This document shows positions 1-7,144 of a stretch of DNA of 37,360 nucleotides, piece after piece. The stretch spans positions 1-37,360 of the forward strand of contig CALXKZ010000063.1 in NCBI GenBank assembly GCA_944389065.1. Reading direction: 5' to 3'. The notes under the pieces were generated by a model. That model did not search any database and was not told the origin of the DNA. It was given only the letters and a program-made list of their open reading frames with translations. The translations under genes and the position numbers were made by a program. This DNA comes from an uncultured Spirochaetaceae bacterium. Its GTDB lineage: Bacteria; Spirochaetota; Spirochaetia; Sphaerochaetales; Sphaerochaetaceae. Each line of letters opens with the position of its first letter. Position 1 is the first letter of the stretch.

Positions 1-115
1 GAAACAAGTGACACATTTAACAATATGGCTTTAAGAGCATCAGTCTGAATCGGTGGATGGCTCAATGTAAATCGGTCTATGGCTCAATCTACTTCGGTCT
101 GGTGGCTCTCAACTG
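1..115. mobile_element. End of an IS21-like insertion sequence (partial)
   Basis: Three copies of a roughly 22-bp direct repeat, each with TCGGT followed by TGGCTC, begin at 50, 72 and 94; the third carries one extra base. Tandem or near-tandem repeats of about this size at the termini are typical of IS21-family elements. An open frame enters from the window edge and stops at 46-48, and could be the last residues of the element's helper ATPase gene, but 15 residues are too few to recognise. The exact outer end of the element cannot be fixed from one side. Family assignment is an inference from the repeat pattern. Confidence 0.45.
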
Positions 116-139
116 CCGGCGTACTCATGCGGCAATGAA

Positions 140-307
140 ATGCTCAGAGGAACAGTCATATCGTCAGGGAGCATGCCATTCAGCACGAAGGTCATATTCA
201 AGCCTGAGAGGAATGATGTGTGTTCCACCCTTGTTCTGGAAAAGGAAGCGGACGCTTATATCTACAGGGACTGTGGCCAGGTATTTGCAATCTACAAAGT
301 GAAATGA
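140..307 (+). pseudogene. 3' fragment of an unknown gene next to the insertion-sequence end
   Basis: A frame open from 71 to the stop at 305-307 reads like real protein in its last 55 residues (first ATG at 140). It is acidic/basic mixed, with no membrane segment and two cysteines. There is no ribosome binding site before the ATG, and a good intrinsic terminator follows 17 bases after the stop, which is what the true 3' end of a gene would have. The simplest reading is that an insertion sequence lying upstream removed the 5' part of the gene. I do not recognise the family. It may also be a short intact gene or chance. Confidence 0.35.
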
Positions 308-477
308 TTGCTGCCGCATTCATCCTGCAGGACAAGCCTGTCAGGTTTTCTTGCGGTAACTTTTTATAAATACTGACCTTAGAATTACCCCCTAAAATGT
401 GTAATTATAAGTTAGTGATGGTATGTTATATTCATAGTATTAATTACCCTTTTAGGGTCAAAACAGGGTCAGTCTAA
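308..477. other. AT-rich spacer between two terminators
   Basis: Apart from the plus-strand terminator at 324-350, this stretch holds no coding frame I can support. It contains short inverted repeats (AATTAC/GTAATT around 391-416, ACCC/GGGT around 447-459) of unknown meaning. Confidence 0.4.
324..350 (+). terminator. Intrinsic terminator after the gene fragment
   Basis: An 8-bp GC-rich stem with a one-base bulge (CCTGCAGG paired with CCTGTCAGG), a 5-base loop and TTTTCTT directly after it. It lies 17 bases past the stop at 307. Confidence 0.6.
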
Positions 478-506
478 TAAAAAAACTCTTTGCAATGCAA
501 GGAGTT
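478..506 (-). terminator. Intrinsic terminator of guaA
   Basis: Read on the minus strand: AACTC then TTGC pair with GCAA then GAGTT around one mismatch and a 5-base loop, followed by a run of seven T. It begins 15 bases past the guaA stop codon. Confidence 0.75.
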
Positions 507-520
507 AATAGCCAATAGTT

Positions 521-1498
521 CTATTCCCACTCAATCGTTCCGCACGGCTTTGGTGTCATATCATAGACAACTCTGTTAACGCCTTTGACTTCGTTGAGGA
601 TTCTGTCTGTGATATGCGAAAGAAGCTCGAAAGGAACATTCTCTACAGTAGCTGTCATAGCATCCTTTGTATTGACCGCACGGATGATGACTGGATACTC
701 GAAGCATCTCTTGCCATTCCTTACACCGACTGACTTGAAATCAGGGACTGCCGTGAAGTACTGCCATACTTTGCCTTCAAGGCCATTCTTCGCAAACTCC
801 TCTCTGAGAATCGCATCAGATTCCCTTACGCACTCAAGCCTGTCACGTGTTATCGCGCCAAGGCACCTTACGCCAAGACCTGGGCCTGGGAAAGGCTGAC
901 GATATACCATTGAGTCAGGAAGACCAAGAGCCTTGCCTACTACCCTTACCTCATCCTTGTAGAGGAACTTGAGAGGCTCTACGAGCTCGAACTTAAGGTC
1001 CTCTGGAAGACCTCCGACATTATGATGAGCCTTTACGCCATCGCTCTCTATGATATCAGGATAGATGGTTCCCTGTGCAAGGAATCCGATTCCATCGAGC
1101 TTCCTAGCCTCTTCCTCGAAGACCCTGATGAACTCTGCCCCGATGATCTTCCTCTTCTTCTCAGGCTCTGCAACCCCGCTAAGCTTGTCGAGGAAGCGGT
1201 CAACAGCATCGACATAGATGAGGTTGGCATCCATCTCATGTCTGAAGACCTGAACAACCTGCTCAGGCTCGCCCTTTCTGAGAAGCCCATGGTTGACATG
1301 AACGCATACAAGATTCTTGCCGATAGCCTTGATCAGGAGAGCTGCGACAACAGAGGAATCAACTCCTCCGGAGAGCGCCAGAAGGACCTTGCCATCACCT
1401 ACCTGTGCCTTTACAGCCTCGATTTCCTTTTCGATGAAAGCCAAGGCCTGCTCCCTGCTCTCAATCCGCTGCATCTCATCCGGACGCTTATTGCTCAT
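521..1498 (-). CDS. guaA: GMP synthetase, ATP-pyrophosphatase subunit only
   Basis: This enzyme adenylates XMP and replaces the adenylate with ammonia to make GMP, the last step of guanine nucleotide synthesis, in the cytoplasm. The 325 residues hold the PP-loop SGGVDS at 43-48, the N-type pyrophosphatase fold and the C-terminal dimerisation domain with the usual ending (KPCGTIEWE). Bacterial GuaA is normally about 510-525 residues, with an N-terminal glutamine amidotransferase. Here that domain is absent: the protein starts about 35 residues before the PP-loop. The start is supported by AGGTGA five bases upstream of the ATG. Like archaeal GuaAb, it must use free ammonia or a separate glutaminase, which is not in this window. 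The gene stands alone, divergent from the RNA ligase gene, and ends in its own terminator. Confidence 0.95.
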   Translation of the reverse strand: MSNKRPDEMQRIESREQALAFIEKEIEAVKAQVGDGKVLLALSGGVDSSVVAALLIKAIGKNLVCVHVNHGLLRKGEPEQVVQVFRHEMDANLIYVDAVDRFLDKLSGVAEPEKKRKIIGAEFIRVFEEEARKLDGIGFLAQGTIYPDIIESDGVKAHHNVGGLPEDLKFELVEPLKFLYKDEVRVVGKALGLPDSMVYRQPFPGPGLGVRCLGAITRDRLECVRESDAILREEFAKNGLEGKVWQYFTAVPDFKSVGVRNGKRCFEYPVIIRAVNTKDAMTATVENVPFELLSHITDRILNEVKGVNRVVYDMTPKPCGTIEWE

Positions 1499-1565
1499 AT
1501 TATCACCTCATGATTTGGATGATAGTAGTTTATCGGAATATGGAAAGAACAGGAACTGCTTTTCC

Positions 1566-1594
1566 TTGATTATTTATTACGAACACTATGTCAA
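1566..1594 (-). promoter_or_regulatory. Probable guaA promoter
   Basis: A perfect TTGACA -35 box lies on the minus strand at 1594-1589. The expected -10 region is AT-rich, but the best hexamer (AATAAT) is at a short 14-base spacing, so only the -35 is convincing. Confidence 0.4.
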
Positions 1595-1597
1595 TTA

Positions 1598-1617
1598 TTG
1601 TCGTAAATTTACTACAA
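1598..1617. promoter_or_regulatory. 20-bp palindrome, candidate operator
   Basis: TTGTCGTAAATTTACTACAA is symmetrical at 18 of 20 positions, with the perfect core GTAAATTTAC. It lies just upstream of the guaA -35 box and 34 bases before the -35 of the divergent RNA ligase promoter. The regulator is unknown. Confidence 0.45.
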
Positions 1618-1651
1618 AATACCATAATTTTAGTAAAAATCAAGAAATTGC

Positions 1652-1679
1652 TTGAAATTCATTCTTCATTCCCTATTCT
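1652..1679 (+). promoter_or_regulatory. Promoter of the RNA ligase gene
   Basis: TTGAAA (1652-1657), a 16-base spacer and TATTCT (1674-1679) predict a transcript start near 1686, ahead of the strong Shine-Dalgarno GAGGAGG at 1702-1708. Confidence 0.5.
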
Positions 1680-1692
1680 TGCCTTATGCGGC

Positions 1693-2783
1693 ATGACCGC
1701 AGAGGAGGACAATATACATGATCTTGCAACGATATCGGTTATACAGGATATCAGGCCAATCGAAGGCAAGGACAGGATTGAGCTTGCTACAGTAGAGAAC
1801 TACAACTCAATCGTCCAGAAAGGAGAATACAAGGCTGGGGATAAAGTGATATACATCTACTACGATTCAATTCTTCCGGTCAGACCTAGTTCGAATTCCT
1901 GAGGAAGCGATGCTGGTCAGAGAAATACCAGGGATTCCGCATACGTCCTATGAAGATGGGCAATGCTGTATCGGAAGGGCTTGTAATGCCTCTATCCATC
2001 CTCCCGGAAGGTGACAGGCTCCCTGTCGGAGCTGTTGTTGCTGATAAGCTTGCAATCAGACGGTACGATCCTGAGGCTACTGCGCCTGTGATCTCTCAGA
2101 AGAAACGATGGTGGATGAAGTACACCATCATAAGAAAGCTGGCAAAGACTCTGAAGATCGGAGAGAGAAAGGCTAAGGGCTATCCATCGCTTGTTCCGAA
2201 ATCCGATGAGGAGAATATCGAGAAATGCTGGGATAAGGTGTACTCTATGACCGATGAATTCATCATCACAGAAAAGATGGAAGGCTCTGCTGCAATGTAT
2301 GTGCTTGACAGACGCAGAAGGCTTCACTCCTACTCCCATAACTGGGAGGTTAGAGACACCGGTTCCTGGGGTGAGATCGGGAAGAAGCTGATGATAAGAA
2401 ATGGGCTTATCAGGGTTCTGAAGAAAACCGGGAAGCGCATTGCAATCGAAGGTGAGATATGCGGACCAGGTATACAGAAGAATATCTATGGTTTTCCCGA
2501 ACTCAGATTCTTTCTATACAGTGCCTATGAGAGAGATACCGGCAGAAGGCTTTCATATGCTGAGCTCTGCGATATAACAAGGATAATGGACATAGAGCAG
2601 GTTCCATTCATACGCAGAGGAACTCTCTTCCAGGATATCGATACCATGCTCAACGATGCAGATGGCTGTTCGGTCTTCGGAAAGAATCTGACACCCAGAG
2701 AAGGCTTTGTCTGGAGAACTGAAGATGGGAATGTGCATTTCAAATGCAAATCAAGAGAGTACAAAATCTGGTTTGGAGCATGA
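1693..2783 (+). pseudogene. RNA ligase (DRB0094/Rnl5-like family), frameshifted
   Basis: Members of this nucleotidyltransferase family seal RNA ends using ATP. The reading frame is broken. Residues from LATISVIQDIRPIEG to DSILPVRP are read in one frame up to about 1887. The protein then continues as FEFLRKRCW from 1890 in another frame, as if one base were lost (CCT-GAG-TTC would restore it). The downstream part has the catalytic lysine motif KMEG (Lys codon 2274-2276), EGEICGPG, EGFVW and the final FKCKSREY, so all nucleotidyltransferase motifs survive. The start is also unclear. The in-frame ATG at 1693 has no ribosome site, while an ideal GAGGAGG precedes an ATG at 1718 that is one base out of frame. 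That could be a second lesion. It may be a decaying gene or a sequence error. Confidence 0.8.
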
Positions 2784-2818
2784 ATGAGCTGCATCCACCC
2801 TCAACGCTGAAATCAGTA

Positions 2819-2848
2819 TTTCCGTGCATTGCACTCTGAATGCGGAAA
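2819..2848 (+). repeat. Hairpin between the RNA ligase gene and dus
   Basis: TTTCC and GCATT (2-base bulge between them) pair with AATGC and GGAAA across an 8-base loop, a 10-bp stem. No T run follows, so it is not a classical terminator. It lies 12-40 bases before the dus promoter. Confidence 0.4.
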
Positions 2849-2858
2849 CCTTAGCATA

Positions 2859-2888
2859 CTGGCAGTCCTTCCCTCTTTCATGTAGAAT
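2859..2888 (+). promoter_or_regulatory. Promoter of dus, leaderless arrangement
   Basis: CTGGCA (2859-2864), an 18-base spacer and TAGAAT (2883-2888), then exactly six bases to the ATG at 2895. The predicted transcript starts at the A of the start codon. Confidence 0.55.
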
Positions 2889-2894
2889 CATCGC

Positions 2895-3872
2895 ATGGCT
2901 GACCAAAGAGACATCTACCCCCGCTTCATGCTTGCTCCGCTTGCAGGCTATACAGACAAGGCTTTCCGCCAGATTGCTCATGAATGCGGGGCAGAGGCAT
3001 CTGTAACGGAGATGGTCAGTGCAGAAGGACTTGCCCGTGGCAGTGACAAGACAGGAGCTCTTCTTGAAAGATTCCCAGGCGAGAAGAATCTCATTGTACA
3101 GCTATTTGCTCCATCTGCAGACCCTGTAGAGAGATGCATTCCTCAGCTCATGGAATACAATCCTACGGCCATCGATATAAACTGCGGATGTCCAGTGCCG
3201 AAGGTTGTCAAGACAGGAGCCGGATCAGCTCTTATGAAGACTCCGGAGAAGATGGCTCAGATTGTGAGAGTACTAAAGCGTGAGACTGGACTTCCTGTCT
3301 CAGTCAAGTTCCGCCTTGGATGGGATTCATCCTCGATATGCTTTCTTGAATTCGCTGATGCAGCATATGATGCAGGAGCATCTATGCTGACGCTCCATGC
3401 CCGCACACGCGCGGCAGGATACTCCGGGACTGCTGATAGGTCTGCATTCAGACTTCTTGCAGAGCATATGAAGGGAAAGAACGTGCTTCTATTCGCCTCT
3501 GGCGATATCTTCACGCCCGAGGATGCTGAGGACATAATCAGCAACTATGGAATGGACGGTGTCATGTTCGCAAGGGGAGCAATCGGGAATCCATTTATAT
3601 TCCGTATGGCAACCGAGTTTGCCGACACTGGCTCATACCGTATTCCGACCATCGACGAAAAGGTCAGAACAGCGATCCACCATCTCCATCTTGCTGTTGA
3701 ATACTATGGCGAGAACGTTGCCTGCAGAGAGATGAGAAAGCATCTCATGGCATACATCAAAAGCATAAAAGGAGCAAATAGAGTCAAGACTGAGATATCA
3801 GCAGCACTGACAGAGGATGAATGCAGGGAAGCACTCATGAAGCTCTGCAATGAAAAACATACCAATCAGTGA
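2895..3872 (+). CDS. dus: tRNA-dihydrouridine synthase (DusB-like)
   Basis: This flavoenzyme reduces specific uridines in the D-loop of tRNA to dihydrouridine, using NADPH and FMN. The 325 residues match the family length. Visible are the FMN-binding start APLAGYTDKAFR (about 14-25), the NCGCP motif with catalytic Cys99, the HARTR segment of the TIM barrel, and the phosphate-binding GDI (about 198) and RGAIGNP (about 227) regions. A helical C-terminal domain follows. The ATG at 2895 has no Shine-Dalgarno sequence, but a TAGAAT box sits six bases before it, so the mRNA is probably leaderless. The gene does not overlap its neighbours. Which uridine it modifies cannot be read from the sequence. 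Confidence 0.95.
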   Translation: MADQRDIYPRFMLAPLAGYTDKAFRQIAHECGAEASVTEMVSAEGLARGSDKTGALLERFPGEKNLIVQLFAPSADPVERCIPQLMEYNPTAIDINCGCPVPKVVKTGAGSALMKTPEKMAQIVRVLKRETGLPVSVKFRLGWDSSSICFLEFADAAYDAGASMLTLHARTRAAGYSGTADRSAFRLLAEHMKGKNVLLFASGDIFTPEDAEDIISNYGMDGVMFARGAIGNPFIFRMATEFADTGSYRIPTIDEKVRTAIHHLHLAVEYYGENVACREMRKHLMAYIKSIKGANRVKTEISAALTEDECREALMKLCNEKHTNQ

Positions 3873-3960
3873 TGTCCTATTCTGTCAAAAGCAAAATTCC
3901 GTTTTCCTTTGATTTTCCAATTTCGGTGTGTTAGCGTTTTAATTATAGAGGAGTTGGAAG

Positions 3961-5223
3961 ATGCGTGTTCTGATACTTGGTTCAGGAGCAAAGGACCATG
4001 CTGTTGCATGGTGGTTCAGCAGAAGCTGCTATATCTCAGCATTGTATATCGCCCCTGGCAACCTTGCCACGGAACGCTTCGCTATCAACCTTCCCTCCGT
4101 TAATCCATCTGATCCTGCAGAGGTATATGAGGCATGCACTGTCTATAATATCGACTTTGTCTTCATAGGAACGGAAGCTCCTCTCTTCACAGGTGTCGTC
4201 CAGTACCTGACAGACAGGGGGATAAGGACATTCGGTGCTCCGACAAAGTCGCTGAAGCTTGAAGGAGACAGATCCTTCTCAAGGGCATTCATGGCCCGTC
4301 ATAACATACCAGTACCAAGAGGCTCTTTCTTCAAGGACAGGGAATCGCTTGAAAGATATCTTGAGAAGCATGATGGAGAGACCTTCATAATCAAGAGCAA
4401 TTCCGTAACGCCCTCCCGCATCATGCTGACCTCTGATTCAGCCAAATCTCTGCTGGAATTCGCTGACACTCTTCTTGAAAAAGGCCCGATACTCCTTGAG
4501 GAGCATCTCAAAGGCATTCCTGCAAGCTGTACGCTTCTTCTGGATAATAACGGATACCTCATGCTCCCGCTGACAAGCGATTACACACAGAAAGCAGCGG
4601 ACGACCAGACACCAACAGGGGGAATGGGGGCTATCTGCCCTGTCCCGATCATCGAGCAGCTGAAGGATGAGATAATCGAGAGGATAATCGAACCGACTCT
4701 CTATGGGATGAAGGTGGAGCAGCTCTCATACAAGGGAGTCCTTACCCTATCCCTTATCATAACAGATGACAGGGTCCCGTATCTTGTCGATTACCATGTA
4801 CGCTTCAATGACCCTGCAGCACAGGCTATGATCCCACTGATCCAGACAGATATCATCGAGATACTCAATGCAATGCAGGAGAACGAGGTAAGCTCAGTCG
4901 ATCTCTCCATTTCAGAGATGTGCTCTGTAGCAGTCGTGCTTGCATCTGAAGGATATCCGATGAAACCTATTATCGGAAAGGAAGTCAAAGGACTGACGAA
5001 TATGCTTCTTGAGCCCATAGCCGGTTATCCTCTTGTATTCTGCGGAGCATTGCAGAATGAAGGCGGAAAGGCCATGACCACAGGCGGAAGGAATATAACA
5101 GTGGTAGGCTTCGGAGAGAATCTTGAAAGAGCCAATCATCAGGCCTACAAGGTCATAAAGCACAAGGACTTCGGGAAGCTATGGTACAGAGATGACATAG
5201 GCAATGCCTATTTCATCTCCTGA
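3961..5223 (+). CDS. purD: PurD-like ATP-grasp protein with degenerate active site
   Basis: The 420 residues align along the whole length of phosphoribosylamine-glycine ligase, which makes GAR in purine synthesis. Shared landmarks are the N-terminal Rossmann start (VLILGSGAKDHAVAW), TEAPLF, the TPTGGMGA segment (about 217-225) and the C-terminal RDDIG. Key sites are altered. The glycine-rich ATP loop, normally IKADGLAAGKGV, is KSNSVTPSRIML at 145-156, and the metal-binding EFNCRFGDPETQ stretch is DYHVRFNDPAAQ at 277-288. In the family the Glu and Asn there hold magnesium; here they are Asp and His. No other purine synthesis gene is nearby. It may be an inactive or repurposed paralogue. The start has a good AGGAG nine bases upstream. 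Its 3' end overlaps rlmB on the other strand by 16 bases. Confidence 0.8.
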   Translation: MRVLILGSGAKDHAVAWWFSRSCYISALYIAPGNLATERFAINLPSVNPSDPAEVYEACTVYNIDFVFIGTEAPLFTGVVQYLTDRGIRTFGAPTKSLKLEGDRSFSRAFMARHNIPVPRGSFFKDRESLERYLEKHDGETFIIKSNSVTPSRIMLTSDSAKSLLEFADTLLEKGPILLEEHLKGIPASCTLLLDNNGYLMLPLTSDYTQKAADDQTPTGGMGAICPVPIIEQLKDEIIERIIEPTLYGMKVEQLSYKGVLTLSLIITDDRVPYLVDYHVRFNDPAAQAMIPLIQTDIIEILNAMQENEVSSVDLSISEMCSVAVVLASEGYPMKPIIGKEVKGLTNMLLEPIAGYPLVFCGALQNEGGKAMTTGGRNITVVGFGENLERANHQAYKVIKHKDFGKLWYRDDIGNAYFIS

Positions 5224-5966
5224 CTTCCTGGTCTCCTGAACTCGTACATGAGTATTCCTGCTGCCACCGACACATTCAGCGAATCAATATGGCCCTGCAT
5301 CGGAATTGAGACGATATAATCACAGTTCTTCCTCACAAGCTGTGATATTCCATCGCCTTCTGACCCCATTACAATAGCAGTGCGGTCAGAGAACTCTGCA
5401 GAATAGGAATCCTTTCCTGACATATCAGCGCCGTAGATCCAGAAGCCATTGTCCTTGAGAACCTTCAGGGCGCGTGTAAGGTTCGGCACAACTGCAAGAG
5501 GCACATACTGTGCAGCCCCTGAAGAGACCTTGACAACTGTCTCATTGGCCTGAACAGCCCTTCGCTCTGGAATGACCACCAGATCTGCCCCGAACTGATC
5601 TGCAGAGCGGAGAATAGCTCCAAGATTATGCGGATCGGTTATACCATCAAGAATAAGCACCAGAGCCTTCTGTCCTTCTTCAAGAGATGCAGAGAACTCC
5701 TCTACCGATGTCTCCTTTATGCGTGATGCCCCGCGCCTCGGACCGCCGAGGTCAAGGATAGCGCCTCTGACATCAGCATCAGGAAGCATTCTCTTCAGCT
5801 CATCACGAGAAAGCTTCTTAACAGCTATGCGCCCGGTGAACTTTGCTTCCCTGACAAGAGCCTCCAGCTTCTCGCTTCCTCCTCGCTCAACAAAGAGCGT
5901 GGATCCCATTCCTGCCTTCTTTATTGCCTCTTGAATGGCATGATAACCGTAAATCTTCTCACCCAT
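5208..5966 (-). CDS. rlmB: 23S rRNA (guanosine-2'-O-)-methyltransferase RlmB / TrmH family
   Basis: A SPOUT-fold enzyme that methylates a ribose 2'-hydroxyl from S-adenosylmethionine; RlmB acts on G2251 of 23S rRNA. The 252 residues begin with the family's substrate-binding domain (GYHAIQEAI) and contain the three SPOUT motifs: LDGITDPHNLGAILRSA (about 105-121), VMGSEGDGIS (about 194-203) and the knot IPMQGHIDSLNVSVA (about 217-231). Its ATG shares one base with the dnaJ stop (TGATG), so it is translationally coupled as the last gene of the heat-shock operon. Because RlmB and TrmH paralogues look alike, an RNA target other than G2251 is possible. Confidence 0.92.
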   Translation of the reverse strand: MGEKIYGYHAIQEAIKKAGMGSTLFVERGGSEKLEALVREAKFTGRIAVKKLSRDELKRMLPDADVRGAILDLGGPRRGASRIKETSVEEFSASLEEGQKALVLILDGITDPHNLGAILRSADQFGADLVVIPERRAVQANETVVKVSSGAAQYVPLAVVPNLTRALKVLKDNGFWIYGADMSGKDSYSAEFSDRTAIVMGSEGDGISQLVRKNCDYIVSIPMQGHIDSLNVSVAAGILMYEFRRPGSQEMK

Positions 5967-7075
5967 CAGTCTCTGAACTCCATTGGCTCAGGGCGGTTTG
6001 TCTCCTTAAGCTCCCCTGCAAGCTGTCGCATAAGATCCTTTGCCTTCATCGAAAGCCTTCTCGGGATATCGACAACGACACGGAGGTACATATCTCCTCT
6101 GCCACCGCCTCTGAGACGCGGAACGCCCTTTCCCTTAAGACGAAGCATTGTCCCCGACTGTATTCCCTGGGGGATATCGACAGAGACATCTGTTCCATCA
6201 ACTGTCGGAACCAGAACAGTAGCACCAAGAGAAGCCTGGGCAACCGATACAGGAATCTGGAGATACACATCATCACCTTCGCGTACGAAATACTTATCCG
6301 GTCTTACTGTGATAAACAGCACAAGATCTCCATCAGGAGCTCCTCCTGTGCCTTCATCCCCCTTTCCGCGGAGTGTGAGCCTTGTTCCGTTATCCACACC
6401 GGGCTGGATAGTAACCATCAGCTTCTCACGCTTCGATACAGTTCCTGTTCCATGGCACTCTGCACAAGGATTATCGATGACATAGCCCTTACCACCGCAT
6501 GTATGGCATGTCGTAGCCATCTGGAAAAACCCAGAACCTGTCGCCACACGTCCGGATCCTCCGCAAGTCGGACATATATGCCTGCCGCTTCCGCCCTGAC
6601 CGGAACAGGATGAGCATCGGACTTTATGGGAGAAGGAAATCTCTTTCTTGCACCCGAATACAGCTTCCTTGAAATCAAGGGTAAGATCATATCGGAAAGA
6701 AGCTCCGGGCTCACCCTGGCTTCTTGAACGCTGTCTGCCACCACCGAAGAATGATGAGAAGATATCCTCAAACCCTCCAGCGCCTCCGAATATATCGGAG
6801 AAATCACGATAGACATTGGAATAGTTGCCTGCAGCCCCACCCTGGAAATTATTCATGCCAGCGAAGCCGAACTGATCATACGTGCTCCTCTTCTTGGGAT
6901 CTGAAAGCACCTCATATGCTTCGCTTGCTTCCTTGAATCTTTCTTCCGCAGCCTTGTCATTCGGATGTGTATCAGGATGATTCTGAAGCGCGATCTTCCT
7001 GTATGCCTTCTTTATCTCATCCTCTGTCGCGGTCTTAGAAACACCAAGGACCTCATAATAATCTCTCTTTGCCAT
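5966..7075 (-). CDS. dnaJ: Chaperone DnaJ
   Basis: The Hsp40 co-chaperone that delivers unfolded clients to DnaK and triggers its ATPase. The 369 residues show the J domain with His33-Pro34-Asp35, a Gly/Phe-rich linker ([17 protein letters not shown]), four zinc-binding CxxCxGxG repeats ([32 protein letters not shown]) and the two C-terminal client-binding domains. The start is taken at [11 protein letters not shown]. An upstream in-frame ATG would add 13 residues unlike the family, while AAGAAGG sits at a suitable distance from the chosen one. It follows dnaK after a 69-base gap that holds a strong hairpin, and its stop overlaps the rlmB start. Confidence 0.97.
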   Translation of the reverse strand: MAKRDYYEVLGVSKTATEDEIKKAYRKIALQNHPDTHPNDKAAEERFKEASEAYEVLSDPKKRSTYDQFGFAGMNNFQGGAAGNYSNVYRDFSDIFGGAGGFEDIFSSFFGGGRQRSRSQGEPGASFRYDLTLDFKEAVFGCKKEISFSHKVRCSSCSGQGGSGRHICPTCGGSGRVATGSGFFQMATTCHTCGGKGYVIDNPCAECHGTGTVSKREKLMVTIQPGVDNGTRLTLRGKGDEGTGGAPDGDLVLFITVRPDKYFVREGDDVYLQIPVSVAQASLGATVLVPTVDGTDVSVDIPQGIQSGTMLRLKGKGVPRLRGGGRGDMYLRVVVDIPRRLSMKAKDLMRQLAGELKETNRPEPMEFRD

Positions 7076-7092
7076 AGCATCCCTTCTTAACC

Positions 7093-7122
7093 CAGAAAAG
7101 CAGCATGCTTCCATGCTGCTTT
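7093..7122 (-). terminator. Hairpin between dnaK and dnaJ, possible attenuator
   Basis: A perfect 11-bp stem, AAAGCAGCATG with CATGCTGCTTT, around a GAAG loop, followed on the minus strand by TTTTCT (counting the stem's own T residues). The T tract is short, so it should stop only part of transcription or protect the dnaK 3' end. Confidence 0.55.
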
Positions 7123-7144
7123 CCCTGAATAGATCCGAAGAGCT

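Noticed and set aside
1499..1720. Purine riboswitch upstream of guaA
   Set aside because: The conserved purine aptamer joining sequences are not found; only a palindrome and promoter boxes are visible.
5924..6613. Plus-strand frame of 229 residues opposite dnaJ
   Set aside because: It is antisense to the conserved DnaJ zinc and client-binding domains, and its composition is not protein-like.
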